Shown in pieces: positions 53,823 to 62,541 of a DNA stretch of 64,000 nucleotides. Each line of letters starts with the position of its first letter. Positions within the stretch are counted from its first letter, which is position 1. The stretch lies in the NCBI GenBank assembly GCA_964539665.1, contig CAZIKB010000014.1, forward strand, positions 1 through 64,000, written 5' to 3'. Below the pieces are notes generated by a model that was given only the letters and a program-made list of their open reading frames with translations, was not told the origin of the DNA and did not search any database. The stretch is from CAZIKB01 sp964539665. Lineage in GTDB: Bacteria > Zhuqueibacterota > Zhuqueibacteria > Oceanimicrobiales > Oceanimicrobiaceae. Made by a program: the position numbers and the translations under genes.

Positions 53823-56800
53823 TCATTTACCAATCAGGATAAAAGAAGCCCAGCGAGACGGATCGGCGAATTCCTGGTCAGGATGGAGCTGACTGTCAAG
53901 CAATCCAAGTTTTGCTTCCCGGAGCGCCTGTGCTTTTGATTTCCCTCTGATCAGCTCCTCATAAAAAGCCAGCATTAACTCAGAAGTAGCCCGGTCATCT
54001 GCTTTCCATAGAGAGACCAGAAGATTCTGCGCGCCGGCATAGAGGAAACCACGGCTGAGACTCATTAGACCTTCTCCTTTGACCGACTTGCCAATTCCGC
54101 TCTCACAGGCGCTTAAAGTTACCAGATCCGCATTTAGTTCCAGGTTGTAAACTTCCCCTAAAAAAAGCACATCGTCCTCTGCCGAGGTGGAATCCTGCGC
54201 CAGCAGCAGTCCGGACAGCTCCGGAGTGTTTTTGTTGGCAAAGCCGTGGGTAGCAAAGTGAACATAGCGGTAGTTCTTCAGAATAGCGTTTTTCAGATTC
54301 TCTTCATCCGCCTGACTTTCAAGATAGACCCGCGATTTAGTATCGAACAGCCAGTCCGAAAGCCGGTCTAAAATGCCATAGCTATTGCGAAACAGCTCCT
54401 GTATACCCAGAACTTCATCCCGAGAGGCTGGCAGATGCGTACGAGCAGCCCGGGATGAATCAGGAGCCTGGTTTGCTCTCAACAAATCTGCAGCTCGTGT
54501 ATCGACCTTGATGCCGTCCGGGAAAACCGGCGCATACGCCAGGTAATCCCGCGGAGGCTCAAGGGCGCCCTGGTTAAGCGGCTCCAGCAAAAGCGTGGCC
54601 GAATAGGCATAGCATATCTCAAACTTTTTCAGGAGATAAGGCTGGCTGGCATAATCTTGACTGCTGGTATCGCCATCGGCCTCTGTAAGCAAAGCCTCAA
54701 AGGGGATATTAGCGACGATATTATCCGGAATGATAATTAGACTCTCCGTCATGAGATGGTCTCGCACGGGTTGGATAAGAGTCCGATACAATCTGTGGGC
54801 GCTAGTGATGTAAAGCTCATAATCGTGTTGGTCGATCCCTGTACGGAACCGCTCGATATCTCTTTCCAAAGAGGAATCTTTCGAAACGGTTGTGACCGCA
54901 AAATGATCTTTAGCAACAGTAAAAACATAGATAGACTGTTCTCCGGTAAAATACTCCACAACCGTTGTTTGAGCATCCATTCTTTCCTGCAATTCACCTA
55001 TCGAAGCGGTTTTAGTTTGATATTTTAAATCGTAGTATTTCGGGTAACTTTTCTCCAATTCTTCGATCAACGATTCGTACTCTGTACTTAATGAAAAATA
55101 TCTGCTTTCGAAATCCTGAATTTTGGTTTCATTCTGGTTTTCCTTCTTCTGGCGTTCTTTTTGGATTTGGGTATCGTAAAAGGCCAGATCGATTCTTAGT
55201 TGTCGTTCCTTTGCCAGTAAACTATCCGGGATACCGACGAATGCTTTGGCCTGGGATTCCTGCAGGGCCTGGCTCAGGACGCTGGCTTTGCCCTTTTCAG
55301 AGAAGAGAAAGGCGGTATCCGCATAGACTTTATTTTGGGTGATTTCATAGAGCTTGAGAGCGGTTACAATGGCTTTTTCATAAATTTCTACTGCGCCTTC
55401 GCCTAGAAACAACCTGGAACCTTCGGCTTTATAACCAGTACGCATCCTATCGATGAGCTCAACAGCAAGCTGGTAGGTTGAAAAAGCCATCCCGAGATCC
55501 TCTCTGCCGGTTTTCTCGGATATGCGTGCCAACACCTCTGCCTTCAATTTTAGTGTGTTGAGCAAATAGATTTCGGAACTGATGCCTTCCAGGGGCGGGT
55601 TAAAGTAGAAAGACTGCTCGTCAAATCCGGAGACCAGTGAAATAAGCGACTTTTGGCAATAAGCTAAAGCCTTATCCAAATCAAACTTCTGATATAAAAC
55701 TTCGGCGATCCTCCTATAATCATCTGCAACATCCGGATGATAGGTTCCGAAAACTTTGAGGTCAATAGTCAGTGCTTTATGGTGGTATTCCAGCGCTCGA
55801 TTATAATAACCCTTGTTTCTATATACATTTCCAATATTATTATAACTGCCAGAAATATCAGGATGTTCTTCTCCCAATAATTGTAACCTTATCGATAAGT
55901 CTTTCTTGAAGTATTCCAGAGCCCTGTCATAATCGCCTTTTTCATCATAACTAAGTCCAATGTTAATATAGCTTTGAGCAATATCAGGATGATCCTCTCC
56001 CAACAGTCGAAGCCTGATAGATACTGCTTTTTGGTGGTATTCCAGGGCACGATCATAATCGCCCTTTATCTCATAAATTACTCCAATGTTATTATAGCTA
56101 AGTGCAACTTCAGGATGTTCTTCTCCCAACAATTTAAGGTTTATCCATAAGTAATTTTTATAGTATTCCAGGGCACGATCATAATCACCCTTTTCCTGAT
56201 AAATAATGCCAATGTTATTATAATTACCTGCAACTAAAGGATGTTCTTCACCTAATGATTGTAACCTTATCGATAATGATTTTTGGTAGCATTCCAGTGC
56301 AAGATCATTATCGCCCTTATCCCAATAAACCATTCCGACATTATTATAGCTATGAGAAACATCAAGATGTTGCTCACCCAATAATCGGATGTTTATAGAT
56401 AATGACTTTTGGCAGAATTCCAGCGCTCGATCATAATTCCCCTTTTTCCAATACATAATTCCAATGTAATTATAGTTTTTGGTGATATTAGTATGTTCTT
56501 CCCCCAATAAGCGAAGATTTATTGATAAGGACTTTTGGAAGTAATCTAACGCCTGTTCATAATTGCCCTTCCTCCCATAAATCATTCCAGTGTAATTATA
56601 GATTTGGGCAACCTCAACATCATCTTCACCTGTTTTTTTCTTGCCAATTTCCAAGGCTTTATTTAGATACTTCCTGGCTGATTCATATTGTCCTTTAGCT
56701 ATTTGGTTGCCTGCTATACGATTATTGCATTGGAGAATCTTTTTTAGGATAATTAATTCATCATGTTGCTCAGCTAACTTCTCATAAATCACATTTGCTT

Positions 56801-57014
56801 TTTTATAGTAAAAATTCGAACTGTCGTATTGGGCGGCTTTGCCCAGCCTCTCTGCACAATCAAAGTACTCAACAGCAAGAGTGGTGTCTTGCAAAGTATA
56901 GGTCGCTTTCTTTGGGTCATCTTGAACTGGCGTTTGCGCAAACAATAAGGTAGCCAAACTTGCGGAGCACACAACAGAAACAACGACTGCAATCGTCAAA
57001 ATTCCGGTCTTCAT
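53823..57014 (-). CDS. Secreted TPR-CHAT protease
   Basis: 1063 residues. Signal peptide with hydrophobic AVVVSVVCSASLATLLFAQ, good AGGAGAAA before the ATG. Nine kinesin-light-chain-type TPR units of 42 residues (YDRALEYYKNYLWINLKLLGEEHPEVALSYNNIGxIY) from about 110 to 500, a helical linker, and a C-terminal CHAT domain with catalytic His923 (HFATHG) and Cys970 (LSACESG), the caspase-like dyad. CHAT proteases act as regulated proteases. It is the last gene of an ECF sigma/anti-sigma-like/TPR-CHAT unit transcribed toward lower coordinates; the signal peptide places it outside the cytoplasm. Confidence 0.88.
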   Translation of the reverse strand: MKTGILTIAVVVSVVCSASLATLLFAQTPVQDDPKKATYTLQDTTLAVEYFDCAERLGKAAQYDSSNFYYKKANVIYEKLAEQHDELIILKKILQCNNRIAGNQIAKGQYESARKYLNKALEIGKKKTGEDDVEVAQIYNYTGMIYGRKGNYEQALDYFQKSLSINLRLLGEEHTNITKNYNYIGIMYWKKGNYDRALEFCQKSLSINIRLLGEQHLDVSHSYNNVGMVYWDKGDNDLALECYQKSLSIRLQSLGEEHPLVAGNYNNIGIIYQEKGDYDRALEYYKNYLWINLKLLGEEHPEVALSYNNIGVIYEIKGDYDRALEYHQKAVSIRLRLLGEDHPDIAQSYINIGLSYDEKGDYDRALEYFKKDLSIRLQLLGEEHPDISGSYNNIGNVYRNKGYYNRALEYHHKALTIDLKVFGTYHPDVADDYRRIAEVLYQKFDLDKALAYCQKSLISLVSGFDEQSFYFNPPLEGISSEIYLLNTLKLKAEVLARISEKTGREDLGMAFSTYQLAVELIDRMRTGYKAEGSRLFLGEGAVEIYEKAIVTALKLYEITQNKVYADTAFLFSEKGKASVLSQALQESQAKAFVGIPDSLLAKERQLRIDLAFYDTQIQKERQKKENQNETKIQDFESRYFSLSTEYESLIEELEKSYPKYYDLKYQTKTASIGELQERMDAQTTVVEYFTGEQSIYVFTVAKDHFAVTTVSKDSSLERDIERFRTGIDQHDYELYITSAHRLYRTLIQPVRDHLMTESLIIIPDNIVANIPFEALLTEADGDTSSQDYASQPYLLKKFEICYAYSATLLLEPLNQGALEPPRDYLAYAPVFPDGIKVDTRAADLLRANQAPDSSRAARTHLPASRDEVLGIQELFRNSYGILDRLSDWLFDTKSRVYLESQADEENLKNAILKNYRYVHFATHGFANKNTPELSGLLLAQDSTSAEDDVLFLGEVYNLELNADLVTLSACESGIGKSVKGEGLMSLSRGFLYAGAQNLLVSLWKADDRATSELMLAFYEELIRGKSKAQALREAKLGLLDSQLHPDQEFADPSRWASFILIGK

Positions 57015-57112
57015 ATTTTCTCCTTTAGATTTCGGTTTGTAAGCAGCCTTGAATACAATCAGATTACATTGGTAGGAATATTTCCAATTGCTTTTTCCTG
57101 TTTATCACTTGT

Positions 57113-58003
57113 TTAATTATTCTTTCCTTCCTGCAGTTTTTTCAGTAATTCCGCTGCCCTTGCAGAATGTTTACCAGGGCGCTCAATCAAAAAGGTCAGG
57201 TATTTTTCTGCATTCGTGTAATACGTCTGTTCATCCTTGATAGAATAACGAAGCGCTTCCACAATGCCGAGAGGCCAGAAGATATCCCGCTGCAGCAGAA
57301 CCCGGTTCGTAATTTTTGAAAGCGCCAGCTCGAGATACTTCAATGAACTGTCTAAATAAGCCGAATGGTATCGTGGGAAGAGACCAATTGTTGACTGCTG
57401 AGCCTGCTTCAAGTAAGTCAGGCCCAGGTAGTAAGCATATTCGACTATTTCACTTTCATGGCCTCTTTGGATTTCCTGGATTTCACTTTTGAATGTAGTG
57501 ATTGCATCGAGATACCTACCCCTGTTAAACAAATCTTTGCCAGTCTCTAAGGAAGACTCACTATCACTTCGTGCGACCGGAAGCTGGATTTCAAGACTTT
57601 CCTGAATCATCGGGTAGTAGTCTGGCGTGGTGGTTTCACTTATAAAAGGTAATGATATGATTGCAAGGAGGAAAAACAAGGCGGCGGAATAAGCATATCG
57701 CATAACGGGCGACTTAAACCGATATGAAATTCGAGTCTCAGGTTTTGCGTGGACAGGCTCGAGAGTGATATTACCAATCTCAGACGCATCCAAATCCTGA
57801 TAGATGTTTATATAGTTCTTTTGCAGGAAGCTCAGGTATTCGGATAATTGTGGATTAGCGGAGATCTGATGTTCCACGATGCTGATCTCATCCGCAGAGA
57901 TATGATTATCCTCAATACTCACTCCCATTTCATGGGCGGCGAAAAAGATAGCATACCGTGTTAGTAGATCGTGATTTTGCTGTTCGTTGTCCATAGATTT
58001 CAC
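57113..58003 (-). CDS. Membrane-anchored TPR protein, candidate anti-sigma factor
   Basis: 296 residues from GTG 58003; ATG 57994 is an alternative. Order: cytoplasmic N-terminal helical part (to about 115), one TM helix (about 127-146, YSAALFFLLAIISLPFI), then a periplasmic TPR-like region (LETGKDLFNRGRYLDAITTF; YYLGLTYLKQA). It lies just 45 bases after an ECF sigma gene and has the classical plan of a transmembrane anti-sigma factor, but lacks the HxxxCxxC zinc motif. The TPR part could sense the TPR-CHAT protein downstream. Confidence 0.65.
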   Translation of the reverse strand: MKSMDNEQQNHDLLTRYAIFFAAHEMGVSIEDNHISADEISIVEHQISANPQLSEYLSFLQKNYINIYQDLDASEIGNITLEPVHAKPETRISYRFKSPVMRYAYSAALFFLLAIISLPFISETTTPDYYPMIQESLEIQLPVARSDSESSLETGKDLFNRGRYLDAITTFKSEIQEIQRGHESEIVEYAYYLGLTYLKQAQQSTIGLFPRYHSAYLDSSLKYLELALSKITNRVLLQRDIFWPLGIVEALRYSIKDEQTYYTNAEKYLTFLIERPGKHSARAAELLKKLQEGKNN

Positions 58004-58048
58004 TTGAGTATTAAGCCGTTACTTATCGATAAAAAGTAACAAAACTTT

Positions 58049-58597
58049 TTAGTTCTGAAATTGTGTTCTCAAGTATTCGATGGTTCGTTTAAAGCGCATC
58101 TTAGCCGCTGCTTCAGTAATATTCAATTTGTCAGAAATCTCTTTGTACTTTTTACCTTGCAGCCGCAGTTGGATGAGATGCCGATCAGTATTATTCGAAA
58201 CCAGACGCATTATATCATCAAGTGTCATCTTATCCAGGAACTCACTGTTCTCTTTCAGGATATCAATAGGTTTTGAATACCCTGCTTCATCGTTGACATT
58301 GCTGCTCAAGATGATACCTTTCCACTTATAATGCTCACGAAAATGATCGTGAATTACGTATAATACCATTTTGGCAACGAAATTTTTGATTTTTACCGGC
58401 TCGGTTATGTCTTGAATCCCCCTGATTAATCTGACATAAGTTTCTTGTGACAAATCCTCAATTAGATCAGGATCATCGAACGTTCTTGCAAGCGTATTTT
58501 TGATATGCCCGTTAAGAAGACGGCATACTGCTTCCAATGCGTTTCTATCGCCGGATTTAGCACGTTCCACGAGGTCTGGCAGCTCGTTGATACTCAT
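58049..58597 (-). CDS. ECF-type RNA polymerase sigma factor
   Basis: 182 residues. Sigma region 2 at about 15-80 (LIEDLSQETYVRLIRG) and sigma region 4 at about 125-178 (LRLQGKKYKEISDKLNITEAAAKMRFKRTIEYLR), with the intervening linker. It is the first gene of the operon and very likely controls its own operon. Target promoters cannot be told. Confidence 0.88.
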   Translation of the reverse strand: MSINELPDLVERAKSGDRNALEAVCRLLNGHIKNTLARTFDDPDLIEDLSQETYVRLIRGIQDITEPVKIKNFVAKMVLYVIHDHFREHYKWKGIILSSNVNDEAGYSKPIDILKENSEFLDKMTLDDIMRLVSNNTDRHLIQLRLQGKKYKEISDKLNITEAAAKMRFKRTIEYLRTQFQN

Positions 58598-59117
58598 ATA
58601 CTGTAAGATTTTCAGTTTTCAAGCTAATTTGAAGAGTCGATGTATTAAGATTCGACTGCAAAAGCGGATTAGTCTGTAATACATCTTCTAATGGAAACAG
58701 GTCTCCTTCTCACATCCAGTAAAAATTATCCCTATTGACGGGTAAAATATAAATATGCTCCTGTTATTGTTTATGATCCCTTTCCCTTGAAGCTACGTAG
58801 TCATGTTATGTAAAGTACTTTCAAAAATTACGGATAAAATCTGGATAAACACTACTACGCCCCCGTCGAAAGCCAATAGCTTACAGGACTAAGGATATAT
58901 TATGCTGGATTTTTCTTTTTTTATAACATAAATTTAACAACCAGCATTATATAAAGTAAGGAATTTGTGCCTTATGTTAAAATTGCTACCCAAACATGAG
59001 CATCCATTTTGGTCACCCTGTAATACAAGATTGTAAAACCTTGTTTTTTTTAGCAAATTTTTATTAAGATAGGAAATTCCAAATGACAAAAACACAAATA
59101 CCAAACAGCACAAACCT
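58598..59117. other. Intergenic stretch upstream of the ECF operon
   Basis: About 520 bases of AT-rich non-coding DNA. It should hold the operon promoter. No short inverted or direct repeats other than those listed separately. Confidence 0.4.
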
Positions 59118-59228
59118 GACCATTGATGGGCATGACCTTGACTGCTGTTGACGATTTTGAGTTTTGAACCTTGAGATTTATTTGGGAATTGATCATTTAC
59201 AATTCGTGATTTGCGGCTTTGCCATGCT
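59118..59228 (-). repeat. Dispersed repeat, copy C (inverted)
   Basis: The reverse complement reads GCCGCAAATCAC, AATGATCAATTCCCAAATAAATCTCAAG, GTTCAAAACTCAAAATCGT, AACAGCAGTCAAGGTCATGCCCATCAATG, the same as copies A (47707) and B (50756). Confidence 0.8.
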
Positions 59229-59449
59229 GTGAGCATTTTGTTCGTTTTGATCAATTTAGGATATACTTCACCGCTGCCATTACTTTTCATTCAGTTTGGT
59301 TGAAGACAAAAATTCATTGCGGTCATTCACAAAAGTAATAAACGCGCTGCTTTCTTCTTGACATACTTCTTTTTTTTTATTTAATTACAAAACTAGTTTA
59401 AAAATCAACCTTTTGTTCAAGGCTGTCCAAAAAGTCTAATTCTTTTCAT

Positions 59450-59512
59450 CCTGAGCGGAGTCGAAGGATGGTTTAAGCGTATTAAATACAGGATGTTTCG
59501 ACTCCACTCAAG
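59450..59512. repeat. Palindromic TCCTGAGC..GGAGTCGAA element
   Basis: Arms CCTGAGCGGAGTCGAA (59450-59465) and its inverted copy 59497-59512 with two mismatches. A widespread intergenic palindromic element by its sequence; distance between arms is 31 bases. Confidence 0.65.
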
Positions 59513-59614
59513 TAGAAACTAAATAACACCATGATTCGGTTATGTACCGGACCATGAAATGATGAAACATAGAGCCGTTTCGAGGATCCTGAACGGTAAT
59601 TTGGGAGGATTAAA

Positions 59615-61096
59615 ATGAAAAAGTTTTTATGCACTTTCACGAACTTAACATTGGTTTTCAAATATCTTATTATTTTGCTCATAATCTCGCTGATTTTCAC
59701 AATCCCACAAATATTATCAGCACAAAATAGTGATGTCTTGAAACGTAGCGTAATTGATGAAACCGAAAAGCTTCAGTCAGTAATTTATGAAATGGCTGCC
59801 AAGCTCTGGCAATATTCAGAAATAGCATTGCAGGAGACAAAATCTGCAAATTGTCTGATTGAAAAGCTTGAGGAGGCCGGCTTCACGGTTGAAAAAGGCG
59901 TCGCCGATTTGCCAACCGCTTTTGTAGCAACTTACGGTAAAGGTTCTCCAGTAGTTGGTATTCTCGCTGAGTATGATGCTCTGCCTGGCGTTGGTAATGA
60001 GCCGGTACCAGAACGTCGACCACGGGCCGATGGTGTGACTTCAGGCCAGGGTTGCGGACACGACCTTTTTGGCGCAGCCAGTGTTGGTGGAGCCATCGCT
60101 TTGAAAAATAGTATGGATAAGCACGGTATCAAGGGGACTCTCAAACTCTTCGGGACACCCGCTGAAGAAACAGTGGTCGGTAAAGTATACATGGCTAAAG
60201 CTGGTATTTTTAATGATCTTGATGCAGTAATTGATTGGCATCCAGGTACGGAGAATCAAGTGAAAAACCAGCCGGGCCGGGCGATGAACAATTTCGAAGT
60301 TGAATTTTTTGGCCAGGCAGCGCATGCGTCCGCTGATCCCTGGAATGGCCGCAGTGCACTGGATGCGGTAGAGCTTATGAATTACGGGGTGAACCAGATG
60401 CGCGAACACGTTAAACCGACCACCCGGATTCACTACGTCATTCCAAATGCCGGAGAAGCGCCAAATGTTGTGCCAGAATATGCTAAAGTCTGGTACTATG
60501 TGCGTGACATTAATCGTGAGGAAGTAAAAAAGTATTATGATAGAATTCTAAAGATTGCTGAAGGCGCCGCGCTCGCCACCGAAACTACCCATAAAGTTCA
60601 TCTCATAACAGGTGTTCATAAATATTTGATGAATCGCCCGTTGCAGGAAGCCATTCAGAGAAATCTTGAAATTGTAGGCACTCCAGTATTTACAAAGGAA
60701 GAGCAGGAATTTGCCCGTAAGTTGCAGCTATTTGTGAAAAAGGAAGAAAAGGGTTTTAATGACAAAATACAACCACTGGCCGATTCGCTTGAGGCGCCGT
60801 CCGGAGGCTCAACCGATGTTGCGGAAGTAAGTTGGATTGTGCCTACTGCCGGATTTAGCATAACCACTGCCGCCGAGGATGTACCCTGGCACAGTTGGGC
60901 TACCACCGCCTGTCACGGAACAGAAGCCGGACGCAAAGGAGCGGTAGTCGCCGCTAAAATCATTGCTGCCACTGGAATGGATCTGTTCACAAACAAAGAT
61001 CTAATCCATGCGGCAAAGAAATTTTTCGATAAGGCCTCTGGCGGTAAAACCTATGTATCGCCTTTAGACGAGCAGCTATCATCGAAAACCCAGTAG
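59615..61096 (+). CDS. Secreted M20-family amidohydrolase (AbgB-like)
   Basis: 493 residues. Signal peptide with hydrophobic stretch (FKYLIILLIISLIFTIPQILSAQ). Conserved M20 parts: GILAEYDALPGVGNE with metal-binding Asp near residue 115, GCGHDLFG with metal-binding Cys/His, the catalytic Glu pair in GTPAEETVVGK, and HPG in the next metal motif. Resembles aminobenzoyl-glutamate hydrolase subunit B, but the natural substrate could be other N-acyl amino acids. GGGAGGATT before the ATG. Confidence 0.88.
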   Translation: MKKFLCTFTNLTLVFKYLIILLIISLIFTIPQILSAQNSDVLKRSVIDETEKLQSVIYEMAAKLWQYSEIALQETKSANCLIEKLEEAGFTVEKGVADLPTAFVATYGKGSPVVGILAEYDALPGVGNEPVPERRPRADGVTSGQGCGHDLFGAASVGGAIALKNSMDKHGIKGTLKLFGTPAEETVVGKVYMAKAGIFNDLDAVIDWHPGTENQVKNQPGRAMNNFEVEFFGQAAHASADPWNGRSALDAVELMNYGVNQMREHVKPTTRIHYVIPNAGEAPNVVPEYAKVWYYVRDINREEVKKYYDRILKIAEGAALATETTHKVHLITGVHKYLMNRPLQEAIQRNLEIVGTPVFTKEEQEFARKLQLFVKKEEKGFNDKIQPLADSLEAPSGGSTDVAEVSWIVPTAGFSITTAAEDVPWHSWATTACHGTEAGRKGAVVAAKIIAATGMDLFTNKDLIHAAKKFFDKASGGKTYVSPLDEQLSSKTQ

Positions 61097-61141
61097 CTGT
61101 GTTGATAAACTAATGCTAAACATGTAGAACGCAGATGAGAC

Positions 61142-61266
61142 GGATAACGAGATAGCTCTGCGGCGTGGTTGTTTGACATTGTTATTACTCTAAGTATTTT
61201 GTGACTTTCTGAAATCCGAAACTATGCGACCAACTAATATCGTCCGTTGCAGTGAGTGTTAGGCAC
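61142..61266 (-). other. Possible attC site downstream of the DUF4440 gene
   Basis: On the minus strand the sequence after the DUF4440 stop is GTGCCTAACACTCACTGC, a perfect RYYYAAC core (GCCTAAC, 61264-61258). About 110 bases further is CTCGTTATCC (to 61142). Pairing of the inner arms is poor (TAAC and CTGC only), so this is much weaker than the attC sites at 7655 and 20908. With GTTAAGT (GTTRRRY, 61758-61752) before the gene, a decayed cassette is possible. Confidence 0.3.
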
Positions 61267-61271
61267 GGAAT

Positions 61272-61733
61272 TCATTTATTCAAGTTAAACATGTGTCTGG
61301 ATGCTTTCCATCCAGTCGAGGTTTTTCTCAATATATCTACATATTTTCTATCTGCTTCAAATTTGGAACTATCCATTTTTGATATAAAATAGGCAATACC
61401 TGAATATCGGTGAATAGCAAGATCTCCTGAGATAATAATCTCGTCAGTTGTCCAATTTGGAAAACTGAAATAATATTCTCTAAAAAAATTATCCAGAAAA
61501 TTGTATAAAGTATCTTTATTTGAAATGGGTTTGGAACCAGGGCCCAGAAAAATAAAATCCTCTGTTGTGAATTGTAAGTAATTATTTACATCAACATTCG
61601 TTTGCTCACATACTTCAACCCAATCTTTAAACATATTTCTGATTGCCTTTTTTTCAGATTCCAGAGTTGAATTATCAGTTGATTTATTGCATCCTATAAT
61701 TGCAATGAAAATCAATAAATAGATCTTTTTCAT
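61272..61733 (-). CDS. DUF4440/SnoaL-like lipoprotein
   Basis: 153 residues from ATG 61733 (GGAGGAAAT in front; an in-frame start at 61820 adds 29 residues without signal character). Lipobox IIGC near residue 15. The rest matches an NTF2-like/DUF4440 fold: ESEKKAIRNMFKDWVEVCEQ, LQFTTEDFIFLGPG, FDN-type beta sheet end with WKASRHMF. Small NTF2-like domains bind ligands or serve as enzymes; role here unknown. Possibly carried on an integron-type cassette. Confidence 0.7.
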   Translation of the reverse strand: MKKIYLLIFIAIIGCNKSTDNSTLESEKKAIRNMFKDWVEVCEQTNVDVNNYLQFTTEDFIFLGPGSKPISNKDTLYNFLDNFFREYYFSFPNWTTDEIIISGDLAIHRYSGIAYFISKMDSSKFEADRKYVDILRKTSTGWKASRHMFNLNK

Positions 61734-62010
61734 ATTTCCTCCATTTTTTGTACTTAACGGGTTTAGAGTTAACTGTGCATTGAGAATCACTAAGTTTACA
61801 GAGAAAAATGTGAAATACAAATAAATTAATTCTCTGTGAACTCTGTGCTGCTTTGTGGTTTCTGTGTCTCTTTATTTTTCAATTGTTCTATTGTATAATT
61901 AAAAACAATGCAACAAAGAGAAAATGGAGCAATTGTGAATCACAAATTAAATCAACTATTTAATTCAAATTCTAAAAACTAATTTTGAACGTTGCTGCGA
62001 GCCGCAAGAC

Positions 62011-62500
62011 TCAATCCTTTTCTACTATAACCTTATCCTTCCCGCAGGTTTGAAGCATTGCATTAAATTCTTTAATGTTGTCCGAATTCAGAATTTTGCT
62101 AAGGTCAGTGAGATGTCCGGCAAGCGTTTTCTCGATGTCTGTCAGATGTTCATATGCGTAACGGCCTGGTTTCTGGTCGGCGCCGGTGGTCATGCCGTAC
62201 TAATACCTCGTCGGTATTCTTTAAGTCATTTGAGTAACTTTCAAGTTGATTTCGTATCGACCTGATTTGAATGACAGCTTTCCTCGCTTCACTGATCCGG
62301 CCGCATATCCTGCTGTTCAAATCAAACTGCTCCCGAATGTGCGCAAGAGTAACATTATCTTTGGCTACTCGTGGGTCAATTATAACGTCCAAGCTATGGC
62401 TCTGGCTCAATTTGCCAACATTCAAACGAGCCTGATAGGTACCCGGCACGGCCAGTGGTCATCTTCCGCCGTTTCTTCCCTGCACTAATGCAATCGGTCT
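62011..62500 (-). pseudogene. C-terminal remnant of a BNR/VPS10-type repeat protein
   Basis: Two overlapping minus-strand frames, 62150-62449 and 62011-62193, give in turn PGTYQARLNVGKLSQSHSLDVIIDPRVAKDNV, EQFDLNSRICGRISEARKAVIQIRSIRNQLE, and then GRYAYEHLTDIEKTLAGHLTDLSKIL. This is the C-terminal end typical of sortilin/BNR-repeat glycosyl-hydrolase-like secreted proteins. The large beta-propeller part is missing, and a frameshift separates the two parts. A third frame (VSPGYLRYPRPIAL) may be upstream remnant. Confidence 0.6.
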
Positions 62501-62541
62501 GGGGTAGCGTAGATAACCAGGTGAAACGATTTTAATAATTG

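Noticed and set aside
53823..57014. TPR-CHAT protein as a type III-E CRISPR (Craspase) component
   Set aside because: There is no Cas7-11, no CRISPR array, and the protein has a signal peptide; the neighbours are a sigma factor and a membrane protein.
58934..59290. Minus-strand frame of 118 codons
   Set aside because: Part of it is the dispersed repeat copy C, which gives a similar peptide from copy A; no real protein.
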